This document shows, piece after piece, positions 25,708-34,952 of a stretch of DNA of 64,000 nt. The first letter of the stretch is position 1. Every line of letters starts with the position of its first letter. The stretch covers positions 1 to 64,000 of the forward strand of contig UCNE01000013.1 in the NCBI GenBank assembly GCA_900473685.1, written 5' to 3'. Both the position numbers and the translations under genes were made by a program. Source of the stretch: Hyphomicrobiales bacterium (GTDB taxonomy: Bacteria; Pseudomonadota; Alphaproteobacteria; Rhizobiales; Rhizobiaceae). The notes beneath the pieces are model-generated. The model made no database searches, was not told the origin of the DNA, and saw only the letters and a program-made list of their open reading frames with translations.

Positions 25708-27573
25708 CTACATCATCTCCGGAAGCAGCAGGACGAAGCGCGCGCCTTGCGTGAATGTCGTATCAAGTTCGATCGATCCGCCGTGGCTCTCGGCAATTCG
25801 TTTCGCCAATGCCAGTCCGATGCCGGTTCCCTGGTAAATGGTCTCGTCCCGGTGCAGCCGCTGAAAGACGTCAAAGATTCTTTTGGCAAATTTGGGGTCG
25901 ATACCGATACCGTTGTCCTCAAAACAGATGCGGACGCAGCCGTCCTGCCGCTCGGCGTAAATCCGGATGAACGGTTTCACATTGGGCCTGCGGTATTTGA
26001 TGGCGTTCCCGATCAGATTTTGACACAGGCGCTTCAACAGTTCTGGATCGCCCTTCACCTGTGGCAATAGCGCAAATTCAAAACTGGCGCCGGCGTCGCG
26101 GATGAAACTGTCGAGATTGAGAATGGCATCGGACATGACCTCGGCCATCGGGACCACCTGCCATGTGCCGATCTCATCGGCAATCTGCGCATATTCCAGA
26201 AGGCTGTCGATCAACTGGTCCATCCGCCGCGCACTCTGGTGCAGATGACCGGCATAGACGGGCACGTCCTCGATATTGCCGCTGGCCACATCCTCGACGA
26301 TCATTTCCGAAAACATCGACATGTGCCGCAGCGGCGCTTTCAGGTCATGCGATACCGTTCCGGTGAACTGGTTGAGGGCATCGTTCTTGCGTTGCAATTC
26401 CGCACTCTGCCGGGCGATGCGTTGCTGCTGCTGTTTCAGTTCGGTGATATCCCGCCCGACGGTGACGTATTCCGCCAGTTCGCCACCGTCAAAGACCGCG
26501 ATATTCGACCAGAACAGCCACAGATCGCCACCATCAGCCAGTTTCCGGTGCTGTTCCCGCGCAGCGAGCGGCGCCTCGACGGACAGGCTTTTCAACGTGG
26601 TGACCACGCGCTCCCGGTCCCTGTCCGGGACGAAATCGAGAAGCGATTTCCCCGTCAGATCATCAGGCGGCAGACCGATGAAGCGCGCATATTGATCATT
26701 GACGAACGTGTATCTGAGGTCACGGGAAAGACGGCAGATGAAGTCGGGAATATTCTGGACCAAAGTGTAATATTCGAGCCTTTGCCGATCCAGCGCGATT
26801 TCAGCCCGCTTCAAGTCCGTGACATCGATGCGAAGTGCAACGGTATTGCCATCCGGCGTCTTCAAATCCTCGATGCGCAGCCAGCGTCCGTCGCCATATT
26901 CAAAGATCTGGTTGTCGCCGCCCGGATTGCGGAAGGCCTGCAGGCGGCTCTCCAGCCAGGCAGTCGCCTGGGGTGATCCGACAGGAGCATCGGGATAATA
27001 TCCCACTTCATAGACGGCGGTCATGATCTCTTCGGCGGTCATGCCGATTTTCAGGCGCGGTCCCGCCGCGCCGCAGATCCGCTTATAGGCATCGTTGTAG
27101 ACGATGATCCGTTCGTCCCTGTCAAAGATTGCAAACCCTTCCGGAATGGCCTGCAGCGCGGTGTCGAGGATTTCACCGGCTTTCCGGCGCTCGCGGTCAA
27201 GCGCCAGATAGTCGGAAATATCATGGACAATACCCGCATAGCCCTGCTGTACGCCATTTGCATCGACAACAGGCGTGACCCGCAGCCGGGCCTTGAACAC
27301 CGTGCCGTTGCTGCGGCGGTAGCGGTAGATTCCTTCGGAAAATCGCGCTTGTCCCGGTCCTTCGGTGCTCTGGCAAAGGGCAGCTTCAAAGTCGTGATCG
27401 CTGGCATAGAGACGATGCACCGAACCGCCGATCAGTTCATCGGCCGCATAGCCAAACTGCTCGATGGTGGCATCGTTGACCGACACAATGATACGATCGG
27501 CATCGACGAAGATGACGGGAGAAGGAAAAACATCATAGATCGCTTGAACGAAATCTGTCTGCGCCGCCGTCAT
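25708..27573 (-). CDS. Soluble sensor histidine kinase with three PAS domains
   Basis: A 621-residue kinase without membrane segments or signal peptide, so it probably senses a cytoplasmic signal. PAS domains start near residues 8 (DVFPSPVIFVDADRIIVSVN), 140 (QAIPEGFAIFDRDERIIVYN) and 270 (QNIPDFICRLSRDLRYTFVN). A short coiled coil (ELKQQQQRIARQSAELQRKN) leads to HisKA with the phospho-acceptor near residue 407 (GTVSHDLKAPLRHM), and then HATPase_c (NLIGNAIKYR, FEDNGIGIDPKF, GTGIGLALAKRI). The domain style is like phytochrome/bacteriophytochrome-type HWE-unlike kinases. No response regulator gene is adjacent, so it is an orphan kinase. It converges with gcvP, and the suf operon lies upstream on the same strand behind a terminator. 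Confidence 0.93.
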   Translation of the reverse strand: MTAAQTDFVQAIYDVFPSPVIFVDADRIIVSVNDATIEQFGYAADELIGGSVHRLYASDHDFEAALCQSTEGPGQARFSEGIYRYRRSNGTVFKARLRVTPVVDANGVQQGYAGIVHDISDYLALDRERRKAGEILDTALQAIPEGFAIFDRDERIIVYNDAYKRICGAAGPRLKIGMTAEEIMTAVYEVGYYPDAPVGSPQATAWLESRLQAFRNPGGDNQIFEYGDGRWLRIEDLKTPDGNTVALRIDVTDLKRAEIALDRQRLEYYTLVQNIPDFICRLSRDLRYTFVNDQYARFIGLPPDDLTGKSLLDFVPDRDRERVVTTLKSLSVEAPLAAREQHRKLADGGDLWLFWSNIAVFDGGELAEYVTVGRDITELKQQQQRIARQSAELQRKNDALNQFTGTVSHDLKAPLRHMSMFSEMIVEDVASGNIEDVPVYAGHLHQSARRMDQLIDSLLEYAQIADEIGTWQVVPMAEVMSDAILNLDSFIRDAGASFEFALLPQVKGDPELLKRLCQNLIGNAIKYRRPNVKPFIRIYAERQDGCVRICFEDNGIGIDPKFAKRIFDVFQRLHRDETIYQGTGIGLALAKRIAESHGGSIELDTTFTQGARFVLLLPEMM

Positions 27574-27609
27574 CGCTTATTCGGTCACGCTCCGCCCCAT
27601 GCTTACATG

Positions 27610-27651
27610 AGCATAAAAACAGAAAAAGAGACTGGCGAAAACCAGTCTCTT
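27610..27651 (-). terminator. Intrinsic terminator of suf operon
   Basis: Read on the minus strand, AAGAGACTGG (27651-27642) pairs perfectly with CCAGTCTCTT (27635-27626) around a 6-base loop and is followed by TTTCTGTTTTT. It stands 45 bases after the sufA stop. Confidence 0.9.
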
Positions 27652-27695
27652 CGTGAAATCTCGGATAGGGCGCCGTACACCCCACGCCGGAATGC

Positions 27696-28088
27696 TTAGC
27701 TGGCGCGAACCACCGCATCACCCTTTGCCGCCAGCGCAGCGAGATCGGCAGGTTTCAGCTCGACGGATTCGCCACAGCCGCAGGCCGATGTCTGGTTCGG
27801 GTTGTTGAACGTAAAGCCCGAGCGCAGCGTGGTGACTTCGAAGTCCATCCGGGTTCCGAGCAGATAAAGTACGGCTTCCGGGGCAACCCAGACCTTGGCG
27901 CCCTGATGTTCGACGAGATCGTCCTTCGGGTTCGGCGCGGTCACCATGTCGATGGCATATTCCATACCGGCGCAGCCGCCCTTCTTGATCCCGACGCGAA
28001 TGCCCTGGGCGTCACCGCCGGCATTTTCGACGATCGCCTTGACGCGGCCTGCCGCCGCATCGCTCAAACTCATGACTGCAAAGCCCAT
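27696..28088 (-). CDS. sufA: Fe-S carrier SufA (A-type)
   Basis: A-type scaffold/carrier that accepts clusters from SufBCD and passes them to target proteins. The product is 130 residues, with the three conserved cysteines of the family (KKGGCAGMEY and the C-terminal SACGCGESVEL). A short Ala-rich C-terminal extension follows. Last gene of the suf operon, 90 bases after sufT and just before a strong terminator. Confidence 0.93.
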   Translation of the reverse strand: MGFAVMSLSDAAAGRVKAIVENAGGDAQGIRVGIKKGGCAGMEYAIDMVTAPNPKDDLVEHQGAKVWVAPEAVLYLLGTRMDFEVTTLRSGFTFNNPNQTSACGCGESVELKPADLAALAAKGDAVVRAS

Positions 28089-28178
28089 GGGCCGTTCTCC
28101 TTGTAGCCATCAGGTTCAAGGCCTGATGCTTTCCGAGTCCAGAATGTAATGCGCAGCGGTTAAGGGATCAATACGCGA

Positions 28179-28559
28179 TCAGTACCAACCGACCGCAACC
28201 TGCGCCTCTTCCGACATGCGGTCCGGCGTCCACGGCGGATCAAACGTCATCGAGACTTCGACGCCAGACACGCCTTCGACCGCACCAACGGCGTTTTCCA
28301 CCCAGCCGGGCATTTCACCGGCCACCGGGCAGCCGGGTGCTGTCAGCGTCATGGCGATCTTGACCATGCGGTCGTCTTCGATGTCGATCTTGTAGATCAG
28401 ACCGAGTTCGAAAATGTCGGCAGGAATTTCCGGATCATAGACCGTCTTCAGCGCGGAAATCACATCGTCGCTGAGGCGCGCCAGTTCATCCGCAGGAATG
28501 GCGGAGTGAACAATCCCTTCCCGGACGTCGATCTTGTCTTCAGTCGTATCAAGGCTCAT
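28179..28559 (-). CDS. sufT: SUF-associated DUF59/MIP18 protein SufT
   Basis: Fe-S maturation factor of the DUF59 (MIP18) family, 126 residues. The family signature is complete: VISALKTVYDPEIPADIFELGLIY, then the cysteine-containing MTLTAPGCPVAGEMP, and the C-terminal SMTFDPPWTPDRMSEEAQ. SufT proteins are linked to Fe-S supply under high demand. It sits 12 bases after sufS and before sufA, in the position some authors call sufX in agrobacteria. Confidence 0.92.
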   Translation of the reverse strand: MSLDTTEDKIDVREGIVHSAIPADELARLSDDVISALKTVYDPEIPADIFELGLIYKIDIEDDRMVKIAMTLTAPGCPVAGEMPGWVENAVGAVEGVSGVEVSMTFDPPWTPDRMSEEAQVAVGWY

Positions 28560-28571
28560 CGGTATATGTCC

Positions 28572-29819
28572 TTACGCAAAGAATCTGCGAGCTTGCTCAA
28601 GCGCATCCACCAGCACATCGACTTCGGCCCGTGTATTGTAGAGGCCAAAGGATGCACGGCATGTGGAGGTCACGCCGAAGCGTTTCAAGAGCGGCTGGGC
28701 GCAATGCGTGCCTGCCCTCACAGCAACTCCTGCCCGGTCGATCACCATCGACACGTCGTGGGCATGGATACCTTCAAGCTCGAAGGAAAAGATACCACCT
28801 TTGCCCGGCGCCGTCCCGATCACTCGCAGCGAATTGACGGACGACAGGCGCTCCTGCGCATAGGCAGCAAGATCGGCCTCATGCGCAGCAATCGCCGCCC
28901 GGCCGACATTTTCCATATAATCCAGCGCATAACCGAGGCCGATTGCCTGGACGATCGGCGGCGTGCCTGCTTCGAAACGATGCGGCGGTTCGTTGTAGGT
29001 AACCGCGTCCTCGGTCACCTCGACGATCATCTCGCCACCGCCCATGAAAGGCTGCATCTGCTTCAGCCGGTCCATCTTGCCGTAGAGCACGCCAATGCCC
29101 GACGGACCGTAGAGCTTGTGGCCGGTCATCACGTACCAGTCGCAGTCGAGATCCTGCACATCGACCGGCATATGCACGGCCGCCTGGCTGCCATCGACCA
29201 GCACCGGAATGCCGCGCTCGCGGGCAATCTTGCAGATTTCCTTGATTGGAACGACCGTGCCGAGCGCATTCGACATATGGGTGATGGCGATCAGCTTGGT
29301 CTTATCGGTCAGGCATTTGACGAAATCGTCGATATGGAAAGCGCCCTGATCATCGACCGGCGCCCAGACCAGCTTGGCCCCCTGACGTTCGCGGATGAAA
29401 TGCCACGGCACGATATTGGAATGATGCTCCATGATCGAGACGACGATCTCGTCGCCATCGCCGATCTTCGGCATGCCGTAGCCATAGGCAACCGTGTTGA
29501 TCGCCTCGGTCGAGGATTTGGTGAAGATGATGTTGTCGACCGACGGCGCGTTCAGGAACCGGCGCACTTTTTCACGCGCGCCTTCATAGGCATCCGTCGC
29601 GGCATTCGACAGGAAATGTAGGCCGCGATGGACGTTGGCATATTCGTTGGCATAGGCATGGGCAACGGCATCGATGACCACCTGCGGCTTTTGGGCCGAG
29701 GCGCCGTTGTCGAGATAGACCAGCGGCTTGCCGTAAACGGTTCGCGACAGGATCGGAAAATCCCTGCGAATCGCTTCGACGTCATAGGCCGGCACCGGCA
29801 CCACATGTTCCATGTCCAT
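28572..29819 (-). CDS. sufS: Cysteine desulfurase SufS (group II)
   Basis: PLP enzyme that removes sulfur from L-cysteine and holds it as a persulfide for cluster assembly. 415 residues. The PLP lysine is near residue 234 (YVMTGHKLYGPSGIGV), with LVDGSQAAVHMPVDVQ before it. The catalytic Cys is near residue 372 in the short group II loop (VAVRAGTHCAQPLLKRFG). It differs clearly from the group I desulfurase that opens this same operon. Seven bases separate it from sufD. Confidence 0.96.
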   Translation of the reverse strand: MDMEHVVPVPAYDVEAIRRDFPILSRTVYGKPLVYLDNGASAQKPQVVIDAVAHAYANEYANVHRGLHFLSNAATDAYEGAREKVRRFLNAPSVDNIIFTKSSTEAINTVAYGYGMPKIGDGDEIVVSIMEHHSNIVPWHFIRERQGAKLVWAPVDDQGAFHIDDFVKCLTDKTKLIAITHMSNALGTVVPIKEICKIARERGIPVLVDGSQAAVHMPVDVQDLDCDWYVMTGHKLYGPSGIGVLYGKMDRLKQMQPFMGGGEMIVEVTEDAVTYNEPPHRFEAGTPPIVQAIGLGYALDYMENVGRAAIAAHEADLAAYAQERLSSVNSLRVIGTAPGKGGIFSFELEGIHAHDVSMVIDRAGVAVRAGTHCAQPLLKRFGVTSTCRASFGLYNTRAEVDVLVDALEQARRFFA

Positions 29820-29826
29820 GATCCAA

Positions 29827-31101
29827 TCAGGCGTGCTTTTCGAGCCAGGCGGCGATGATCGTTTCCAGCGTCTCGATCAGTCCCTCGTCTTCGAGTTCCT
29901 CGACAATCTCATCGACGAACGCGTTGACCAGCATGGCCCGGGCCTTGTTTTCCGGAATGCCGCGGGCACGCAGGTAATAGAGATGCGTCGGATTGATATC
30001 GATGACGGTGGCGCCATGGCCGCACTGAACGTCGTCGGCGAAGATTTCCAGCTCCGGCTTGGCCGAAAAATCGGCGTCATCGGAGAGAAGCAGCGTATTG
30101 CACGCCATCTTTGCGTCAGTCTTCTGCGCATCGGGAGCAACCCGGATCTGGCCCTGGAACACGCCCTTGGCGCGGTCGAACAGGACGTTGCGGAGAACTT
30201 CCGTCGATGTCGTGTTCGGCACGTCATGGCCGAGCGTGAAGGTCACGTCGGTATGCGTATCGCCACCCAGCAGGTTGATGCCCCGCAGCTTGAAATCCGC
30301 ACCTTCGCCGGTCGTAACGCCATGGACTTCCTGGCGCACCAGCTTGCCACCGGCATTGATGACGAACAGCCGCAGCTTGGCATTGGTGCCGAGGTCGAAA
30401 TTGACCTGGGCCAGATGGCTGTCGCTTGCGCCCTGCTGCTGCAGGATGATCCAGGTGATCTCGGCACCTTCATCGAGGATCAGGTCGCTGACGACCGTAA
30501 CCAGGCTGGCGGCATCGCTGACCGAGAGATGGCGCTCGATGATCGTTGCCTTGGTATTGGCGCCGAACGTTACCGGAAAGCGGGAATGGCTCTGGCCAGC
30601 GCTCTGCACCAGCTGGAATTCGACCGGCTGTTCCAGTTCGGTACCCTCGGGCACTTCGATCTCGAAACCGTCGCGCACGAAGCTGCCATTGATCCGGCCG
30701 ATCACGTCGTCCTGATCGCGCTCGATCAGATCGGCGGCAGCAACGCCATCGATCAGGCTTTCAGCGTAGGAACGCACGTTGATGCCGGCCGGCAGGTTCT
30801 TGGTGTCAGCCTTACCGTTCAGGACCGAAAGCACTGACGAGCCCGGAACCAGCGGGTCGACCTTCTCAGCAAACGCCGTCGGATCAAACGCCGGAACGGC
30901 ACGCAAAAGTGCGCGCAGGTCCGTATAGTGCCAGGATTCGACCCGGCGTGTCGGCAGGCCCTGCTGCCTGAGGTTAGCCAGCAAGGTATCACGGGCTGAC
31001 AGCACGGCGCCTTCGCCGGGCAGTTCGCCGATCTGGGCGGTATAGGCATCGACGAGAGCCGTCTCGGCGGCTGTCATCGTGATTGCCGTTTGCATGTTCA
31101 T
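29827..31101 (-). CDS. sufD: Fe-S assembly protein SufD
   Basis: Subunit of the SufBC2D scaffold complex, paralogous to SufB and needed for iron acquisition during cluster assembly. 424 residues. The C-terminal SUF core is clear (TNAKLRLFVINAGGKLVRQEVHG, KTDAKMACNTLLLSDDADFSAKPELEIFADDVQCGHGATV, YYLRARGIPENKARAMLVNAF). ATG at 31101 is preceded by GAGGAG at 8 bases; the frame opens on a TTG five codons earlier, which overlaps sufC and is less likely. Confidence 0.95.
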   Translation of the reverse strand: MNMQTAITMTAAETALVDAYTAQIGELPGEGAVLSARDTLLANLRQQGLPTRRVESWHYTDLRALLRAVPAFDPTAFAEKVDPLVPGSSVLSVLNGKADTKNLPAGINVRSYAESLIDGVAAADLIERDQDDVIGRINGSFVRDGFEIEVPEGTELEQPVEFQLVQSAGQSHSRFPVTFGANTKATIIERHLSVSDAASLVTVVSDLILDEGAEITWIILQQQGASDSHLAQVNFDLGTNAKLRLFVINAGGKLVRQEVHGVTTGEGADFKLRGINLLGGDTHTDVTFTLGHDVPNTTSTEVLRNVLFDRAKGVFQGQIRVAPDAQKTDAKMACNTLLLSDDADFSAKPELEIFADDVQCGHGATVIDINPTHLYYLRARGIPENKARAMLVNAFVDEIVEELEDEGLIETLETIIAAWLEKHA

Positions 31102-31112
31102 CGCCTCACTCC

Positions 31113-31868
31113 TCAAGCAGCCGCATCGATGATGTCGGCATAACCATTGGCTTCGAGATCGAGCGCCAGCGACTTGTCGCCGGACTTGATGATCTGGCCC
31201 TTGTAGAGAACGTGGACGCTATCTGGCACGATGTATTCGAGCAGGCGCTGGTAGTGGGTGATGACGATCACGGCACGGTCCGGCGAACGCAGCGCGTTGA
31301 CGCCGTCCGAAACGATCTTCAGTGCATCGATGTCGAGCCCGCTGTCGGTTTCGTCGAGCACGCAGAGCTTTGGCTCCAGCAGCGCCATCTGCAGGATTTC
31401 AGCGCGCTTCTTCTCGCCACCGGAAAACCCGACGTTGAGCGGGCGCTTCAGCATGTCCGGGTTAATCTGCAGTTTTGCAGCCGCTTCCTTGACCCGGCGG
31501 ATGAAGTCCGGTGTCGAAAGCTCGTCTTCGCCGCGATACTTGCGCTGCTCGTTGAGCGCGACCTTGAGGAACTGCATAGTCGCAACGCCGGGGATTTCGA
31601 CCGGATACTGGAAGGCAAGGAAGATGCCCTTGGCGGCACGCTCTGAAGGATCAAGCTCGAGGATGCTCTCGCCGTTGTAAAGGATGTCGCCTTCGGTGAC
31701 TTCGTAGTCCTCGCGGCCCGACAGGATGTAGGACAGCGTCGATTTGCCGGAACCGTTCGGACCCATGATGGCAGCGACTTCGCCGGCCTTCACGGTCAGG
31801 TTCAGACCACGAATGATCTCGGTGCCGTCTTCGGCGATGCGGGCATGGAGGTTTCTGATTTCAAGCAT
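31113..31868 (-). CDS. sufC: SUF ABC-type ATPase SufC
   Basis: Soluble ABC ATPase powering the SufBCD scaffold; not a transporter. 251 residues with Walker A (IMGPNGSGKSTLSYIL), the ABC signature in its SufC form (GFSGGEKKRAEILQMALLEP), Walker B (KLCVLDETDSGLDIDAL) and the switch His (AVIVITHYQRLL). GAGG lies just before the ATG. It is flanked by sufB (76 bases upstream) and sufD. Confidence 0.97.
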   Translation of the reverse strand: MLEIRNLHARIAEDGTEIIRGLNLTVKAGEVAAIMGPNGSGKSTLSYILSGREDYEVTEGDILYNGESILELDPSERAAKGIFLAFQYPVEIPGVATMQFLKVALNEQRKYRGEDELSTPDFIRRVKEAAAKLQINPDMLKRPLNVGFSGGEKKRAEILQMALLEPKLCVLDETDSGLDIDALKIVSDGVNALRSPDRAVIVITHYQRLLEYIVPDSVHVLYKGQIIKSGDKSLALDLEANGYADIIDAAA

Positions 31869-31944
31869 GTACGTCGTCCTCTTGGGAAACGAATAGATTT
31901 TCGGGCGCGATTGTCAGCGCACCAGTTCAAAATGGAGGCGGCGA

Positions 31945-33414
31945 TTAACCGACCGAGCCTTCCAGCGAAATCCCGATCAGCTTCTGCGCTTCGACCGCAA
32001 ACTCCATCGGCAGTTCCTGGATGACTTCCTTGACGAAGCCGTTGACGATCAGTGCGATCGCCGCTTCGGTCGGGATGCCGCGCTGCAAGCAGTAGAACAG
32101 CTGGTCTTCGGAAATTTTCGAGGTCGTCGCCTCATGCTCGAACTGGGCCGAGGAATTGCGCGCCTCGATATAGGGCACGGTATGCGCTCCGCACTTGTCA
32201 CCGATCAGGAGTGAATCGCACTGGGTGAAGTTACGCGCGTTCTCCGCCTTGCGGTGGGTCGAGACCTGGCCGCGATAGGTATTCTGGCTGACGCCGGCGG
32301 CGATACCCTTGGAGACGATGCGGCTCGACGTGTTCTTGCCGAGATGGATCATCTTGGTGCCTGAGTCGATCTGCTGATGACCGTTGGAGACGGCGATCGA
32401 GTAAAACTCGCCACGCGAACCGTCGCCACGCAGGATGCAGGATGGATATTTCCAGGTGATCGCCGAGCCGGTTTCGACCTGCGTCCACGAAATCTTCGAG
32501 TTCTTGCCGCGGCAATCGCCACGCTTGGTGACGAAGTTGTAGATGCCGCCCTTACCTTCCTTGTCGCCCGGATACCAGTTCTGGACGGTGGAATACTTGA
32601 TTTCGGCATCGTCAAGCGCAACAAGCTCGACGACCGCCGCATGCAGCTGGTTTTCGTCGCGCTGCGGCGCCGTGCAGCCTTCCAGGTAGGACACGTAAGC
32701 ACTGTCTTCGGCGATGATCAAAGTGCGCTCGAACTGGCCCGTGCCCTTTTCGTTGATACGGAAATAGGTCGACAACTCCATCGGGCAGCGAACGCCCTTC
32801 GGCACGAACACGAAGGAACCATCGGTGAAGACGGCCGAATTCAACGTCGCATAATAGTTGTCGGTGGTCGGAACGACGGTACCGAGATATTTCTTCACCA
32901 GATCGGGATGCTCGCGGATGGCTTCCGAGATCGACATGAAGATCACGCCGGCCTTCTTCAGCTCTTCCTTGAACGTCGTCACGACCGAAACGGAATCGAA
33001 CACGGCATCGACGGCGATGCGCGGCGTCTTCACGCCTGCCAGGATTTCCTGCTCGCGCAGGGGAATGCCGAGCTTTTCATAGACCCGCAGAAGCTCCGGA
33101 TCGACATCATCGATCGAAGTCGGCCCGGGCGTGCTCTTCGGCGCGGCGTAAAAGTAGATCTCGTTGAAATCGATCTTCGGATAGTTGACGCGCGCCCAGG
33201 TCGGCTCTTCCAGCGTCAGCCAGCGCTGATACGCTTCCAGACGCCATTCGAGCATCCAGTCCGGTTCGTTCTTCTTTGCCGAAATGAAGCGGATGATGTC
33301 TTCGGACAGGCCCTTGGGCGCCTTGTCCATTTCGATCGTCGTTTCAAACCCGTATTTGTACTGGTCCACATCGATCAGGGCGACCTGATCAATTGTTTCC
33401 TGCACGGCAGCCAT
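31945..33414 (-). CDS. sufB: Fe-S assembly protein SufB
   Basis: Core scaffold subunit on which the Fe-S cluster is built. 489 residues with the family landmarks [69 protein letters not shown] and the C-terminal [21 protein letters not shown]. The Cys of the C-terminal persulfide pathway lies in EGCTAP. ATG at 33414 follows TGGAG; a 16-codon upstream extension has no ribosome site. A perfect palindrome stands 50-70 bases before it (33462-33483), so sufB may also have its own promoter inside the operon. Confidence 0.97.
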   Translation of the reverse strand: MAAVQETIDQVALIDVDQYKYGFETTIEMDKAPKGLSEDIIRFISAKKNEPDWMLEWRLEAYQRWLTLEEPTWARVNYPKIDFNEIYFYAAPKSTPGPTSIDDVDPELLRVYEKLGIPLREQEILAGVKTPRIAVDAVFDSVSVVTTFKEELKKAGVIFMSISEAIREHPDLVKKYLGTVVPTTDNYYATLNSAVFTDGSFVFVPKGVRCPMELSTYFRINEKGTGQFERTLIIAEDSAYVSYLEGCTAPQRDENQLHAAVVELVALDDAEIKYSTVQNWYPGDKEGKGGIYNFVTKRGDCRGKNSKISWTQVETGSAITWKYPSCILRGDGSRGEFYSIAVSNGHQQIDSGTKMIHLGKNTSSRIVSKGIAAGVSQNTYRGQVSTHRKAENARNFTQCDSLLIGDKCGAHTVPYIEARNSSAQFEHEATTSKISEDQLFYCLQRGIPTEAAIALIVNGFVKEVIQELPMEFAVEAQKLIGISLEGSVG

Positions 33415-33461
33415 GTCGTTCTCCAATCTCGCCGGATACAAGGTCCGGCAGCTTGTCAGCA

Positions 33462-33483
33462 CGATACAATGTTCGTTGTATCG
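33462..33483. promoter_or_regulatory. Palindrome upstream of sufB
   Basis: CGATACAA (33462-33469) and TTGTATCG (33476-33483) form a perfect 8-bp inverted repeat with a TGTTCG spacer, 48 bases before the sufB start. It matches neither the Irr box nor the RirA operator that I know. It could be an operator for an internal promoter, or a hairpin in the transcript. Confidence 0.5.
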
Positions 33484-33560
33484 CCTATGTAGTGGGCTAA
33501 AGGGCCATTTTCACCCCGTTTGCCAAGCGGAAAATTCAATTTCCGCAATTTAATACAGAG

Positions 33561-34727
33561 TCAAGCCGCAGCGCCCGAAAGCCTGCGCCGCGATGCGACC
33601 CTGGTAAAGACTTCCACGCACCGGTCGATCTCCATTTTCGTCGTCGATGGTCCGATCGAAATCCGCAGCGCACCATGGCGCGGGTCGTGTCCCATCGCCG
33701 ACAGAACATAGCTCTGGCCGACCTTGCCTGACGAGCAGGCAGACCCCGCCGACAGCGCGACGCCCTCGAGGTCGAAGGCGATCTGCCCGGTTTCCGATTT
33801 GAGCCCCGGCAACGTAAAGAAGCAGGTATTGCCGATGCGTGCGCCATCACGGCCATGAATGATGACGTCGGGCGCTGCCGCGATCATCGCCGCTTCCAGC
33901 CGGTCGCGCAGGACAGAGACGCCGGCCATCCGGCCTTCCAGATTATCAGCCGCCAACCGTGCCGCCGCACCAAATCCGGCAATCGCGGCGGGATTTTCTG
34001 TTCCGGAACGATGACCCTTTTCCTGGCCGCCGCCACGGATCAGCGCCGAAGGCATCAGGATTTCGCCGCGCGCAACGAGAGCGCCGACGCCCTTCGGTCC
34101 GCCAATCTTGTGCGACGAGAGGATCAGGAAATCAGCCCCGAGCGCCTCAATCGACAAAGGTAGGCGCCCTGCCGCCTGCACCGCATCGACGACAAGAACG
34201 CCACCGGCGGCCTTGACCAGGCGGGAGACTTCCTCGATCGGCTGGACAATGCCTGTTTCGTTGTTGACCAGCATCACGGCAACCATCGGCAGGCCGGATT
34301 GGCGGTCGTGGGCGGTCAGGGCTGCCTCAAGTGCGGCCAGATCGATCGTTCCGGCCGGCGTCACCGCAATTTCGCTGACATCGGCCTTGCCGAAACGCCC
34401 GCCTTCGCGAACCGCCGGATGTTCGACTGCCGAGAAATAGAGGTGGCCGATGGTCAGTGGCGTCTTGCCCATGCGGAAATCTGGCGTCAGCACCCAATTG
34501 GCCGCTTCCGTAGCGCCACTGGTAAAGGTGACATTGGCCGCCGCCGTACCACAAAGGGCCGCCACATCACGGCGGGCATTTTCGATCAACGTGCGGATTT
34601 TACGGCCTTCACCATGCACGGACGACGGGTTGCCCAGAAGATCGAGCGCATCAAGACACGCCTCGCGCGCGGCCGGCAGCAGCGGCGCGGTGGCATTCCA
34701 GTCCATATAGATGCGCTCTTGTCCCAT
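33561..34727 (-). CDS. Cysteine desulfurase, group I (IscS/NifS-like)
   Basis: PLP-dependent sulfur donor of 388 residues and first gene of the suf operon. It starts with the typical IYMDWNATAPLLPAA and contains VHGEGRKIRTLIENAR, AVEHPAVRE, the PLP lysine in LILSSHKIGGPKGVGAL, and the long mobile group I loop with its Cys in VALSAGSACSSGKVGQSYVL. Having a group I and a group II desulfurase in one suf operon matches the S2-B-C-D-S1-X-A order described for Agrobacterium. ATG at 34727 is preceded by AAGGGAAT. 146 bases separate it from sufB. Confidence 0.94.
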   Translation of the reverse strand: MGQERIYMDWNATAPLLPAAREACLDALDLLGNPSSVHGEGRKIRTLIENARRDVAALCGTAAANVTFTSGATEAANWVLTPDFRMGKTPLTIGHLYFSAVEHPAVREGGRFGKADVSEIAVTPAGTIDLAALEAALTAHDRQSGLPMVAVMLVNNETGIVQPIEEVSRLVKAAGGVLVVDAVQAAGRLPLSIEALGADFLILSSHKIGGPKGVGALVARGEILMPSALIRGGGQEKGHRSGTENPAAIAGFGAAARLAADNLEGRMAGVSVLRDRLEAAMIAAAPDVIIHGRDGARIGNTCFFTLPGLKSETGQIAFDLEGVALSAGSACSSGKVGQSYVLSAMGHDPRHGALRISIGPSTTKMEIDRCVEVFTRVASRRRLSGAAA

Positions 34728-34848
34728 ATTCCCTTGCCAAAGATGAACCGGCTGCCATCTAAAGGCATGCGGCCGGTGCATTTTCCTTGAATTTTTCGCT
34801 TCGCTTGCCGTAAGAGACAGCACTCGCCACGGAAAGTCCGTGTCAAAG

Positions 34849-34865
34849 TTTTGAATGGTTCTAAA
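34849..34865. promoter_or_regulatory. Irr-box (ICE) candidate upstream of suf operon
   Basis: TTTTGAATGGTTCTAAA on the plus strand reads TTTAGAACCATTCAAAA on the minus strand, 13 of 14 defined positions of the iron control element TTTAGAAnnnTTCTAAA used by Irr in alphaproteobacteria. It lies about 120 bases before the first suf gene, in the divergent region. Irr control of suf genes is known in relatives; here it is inferred. Confidence 0.6.
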
Positions 34866-34952
34866 CTAAGTTCTAGAAAAGCTGACTGCTTTCGTCAAGA
34901 CTGCATCAGCGCTGAACCGGTTTTTAATGCCAGAATCAAGCCCGGAGAGCCA

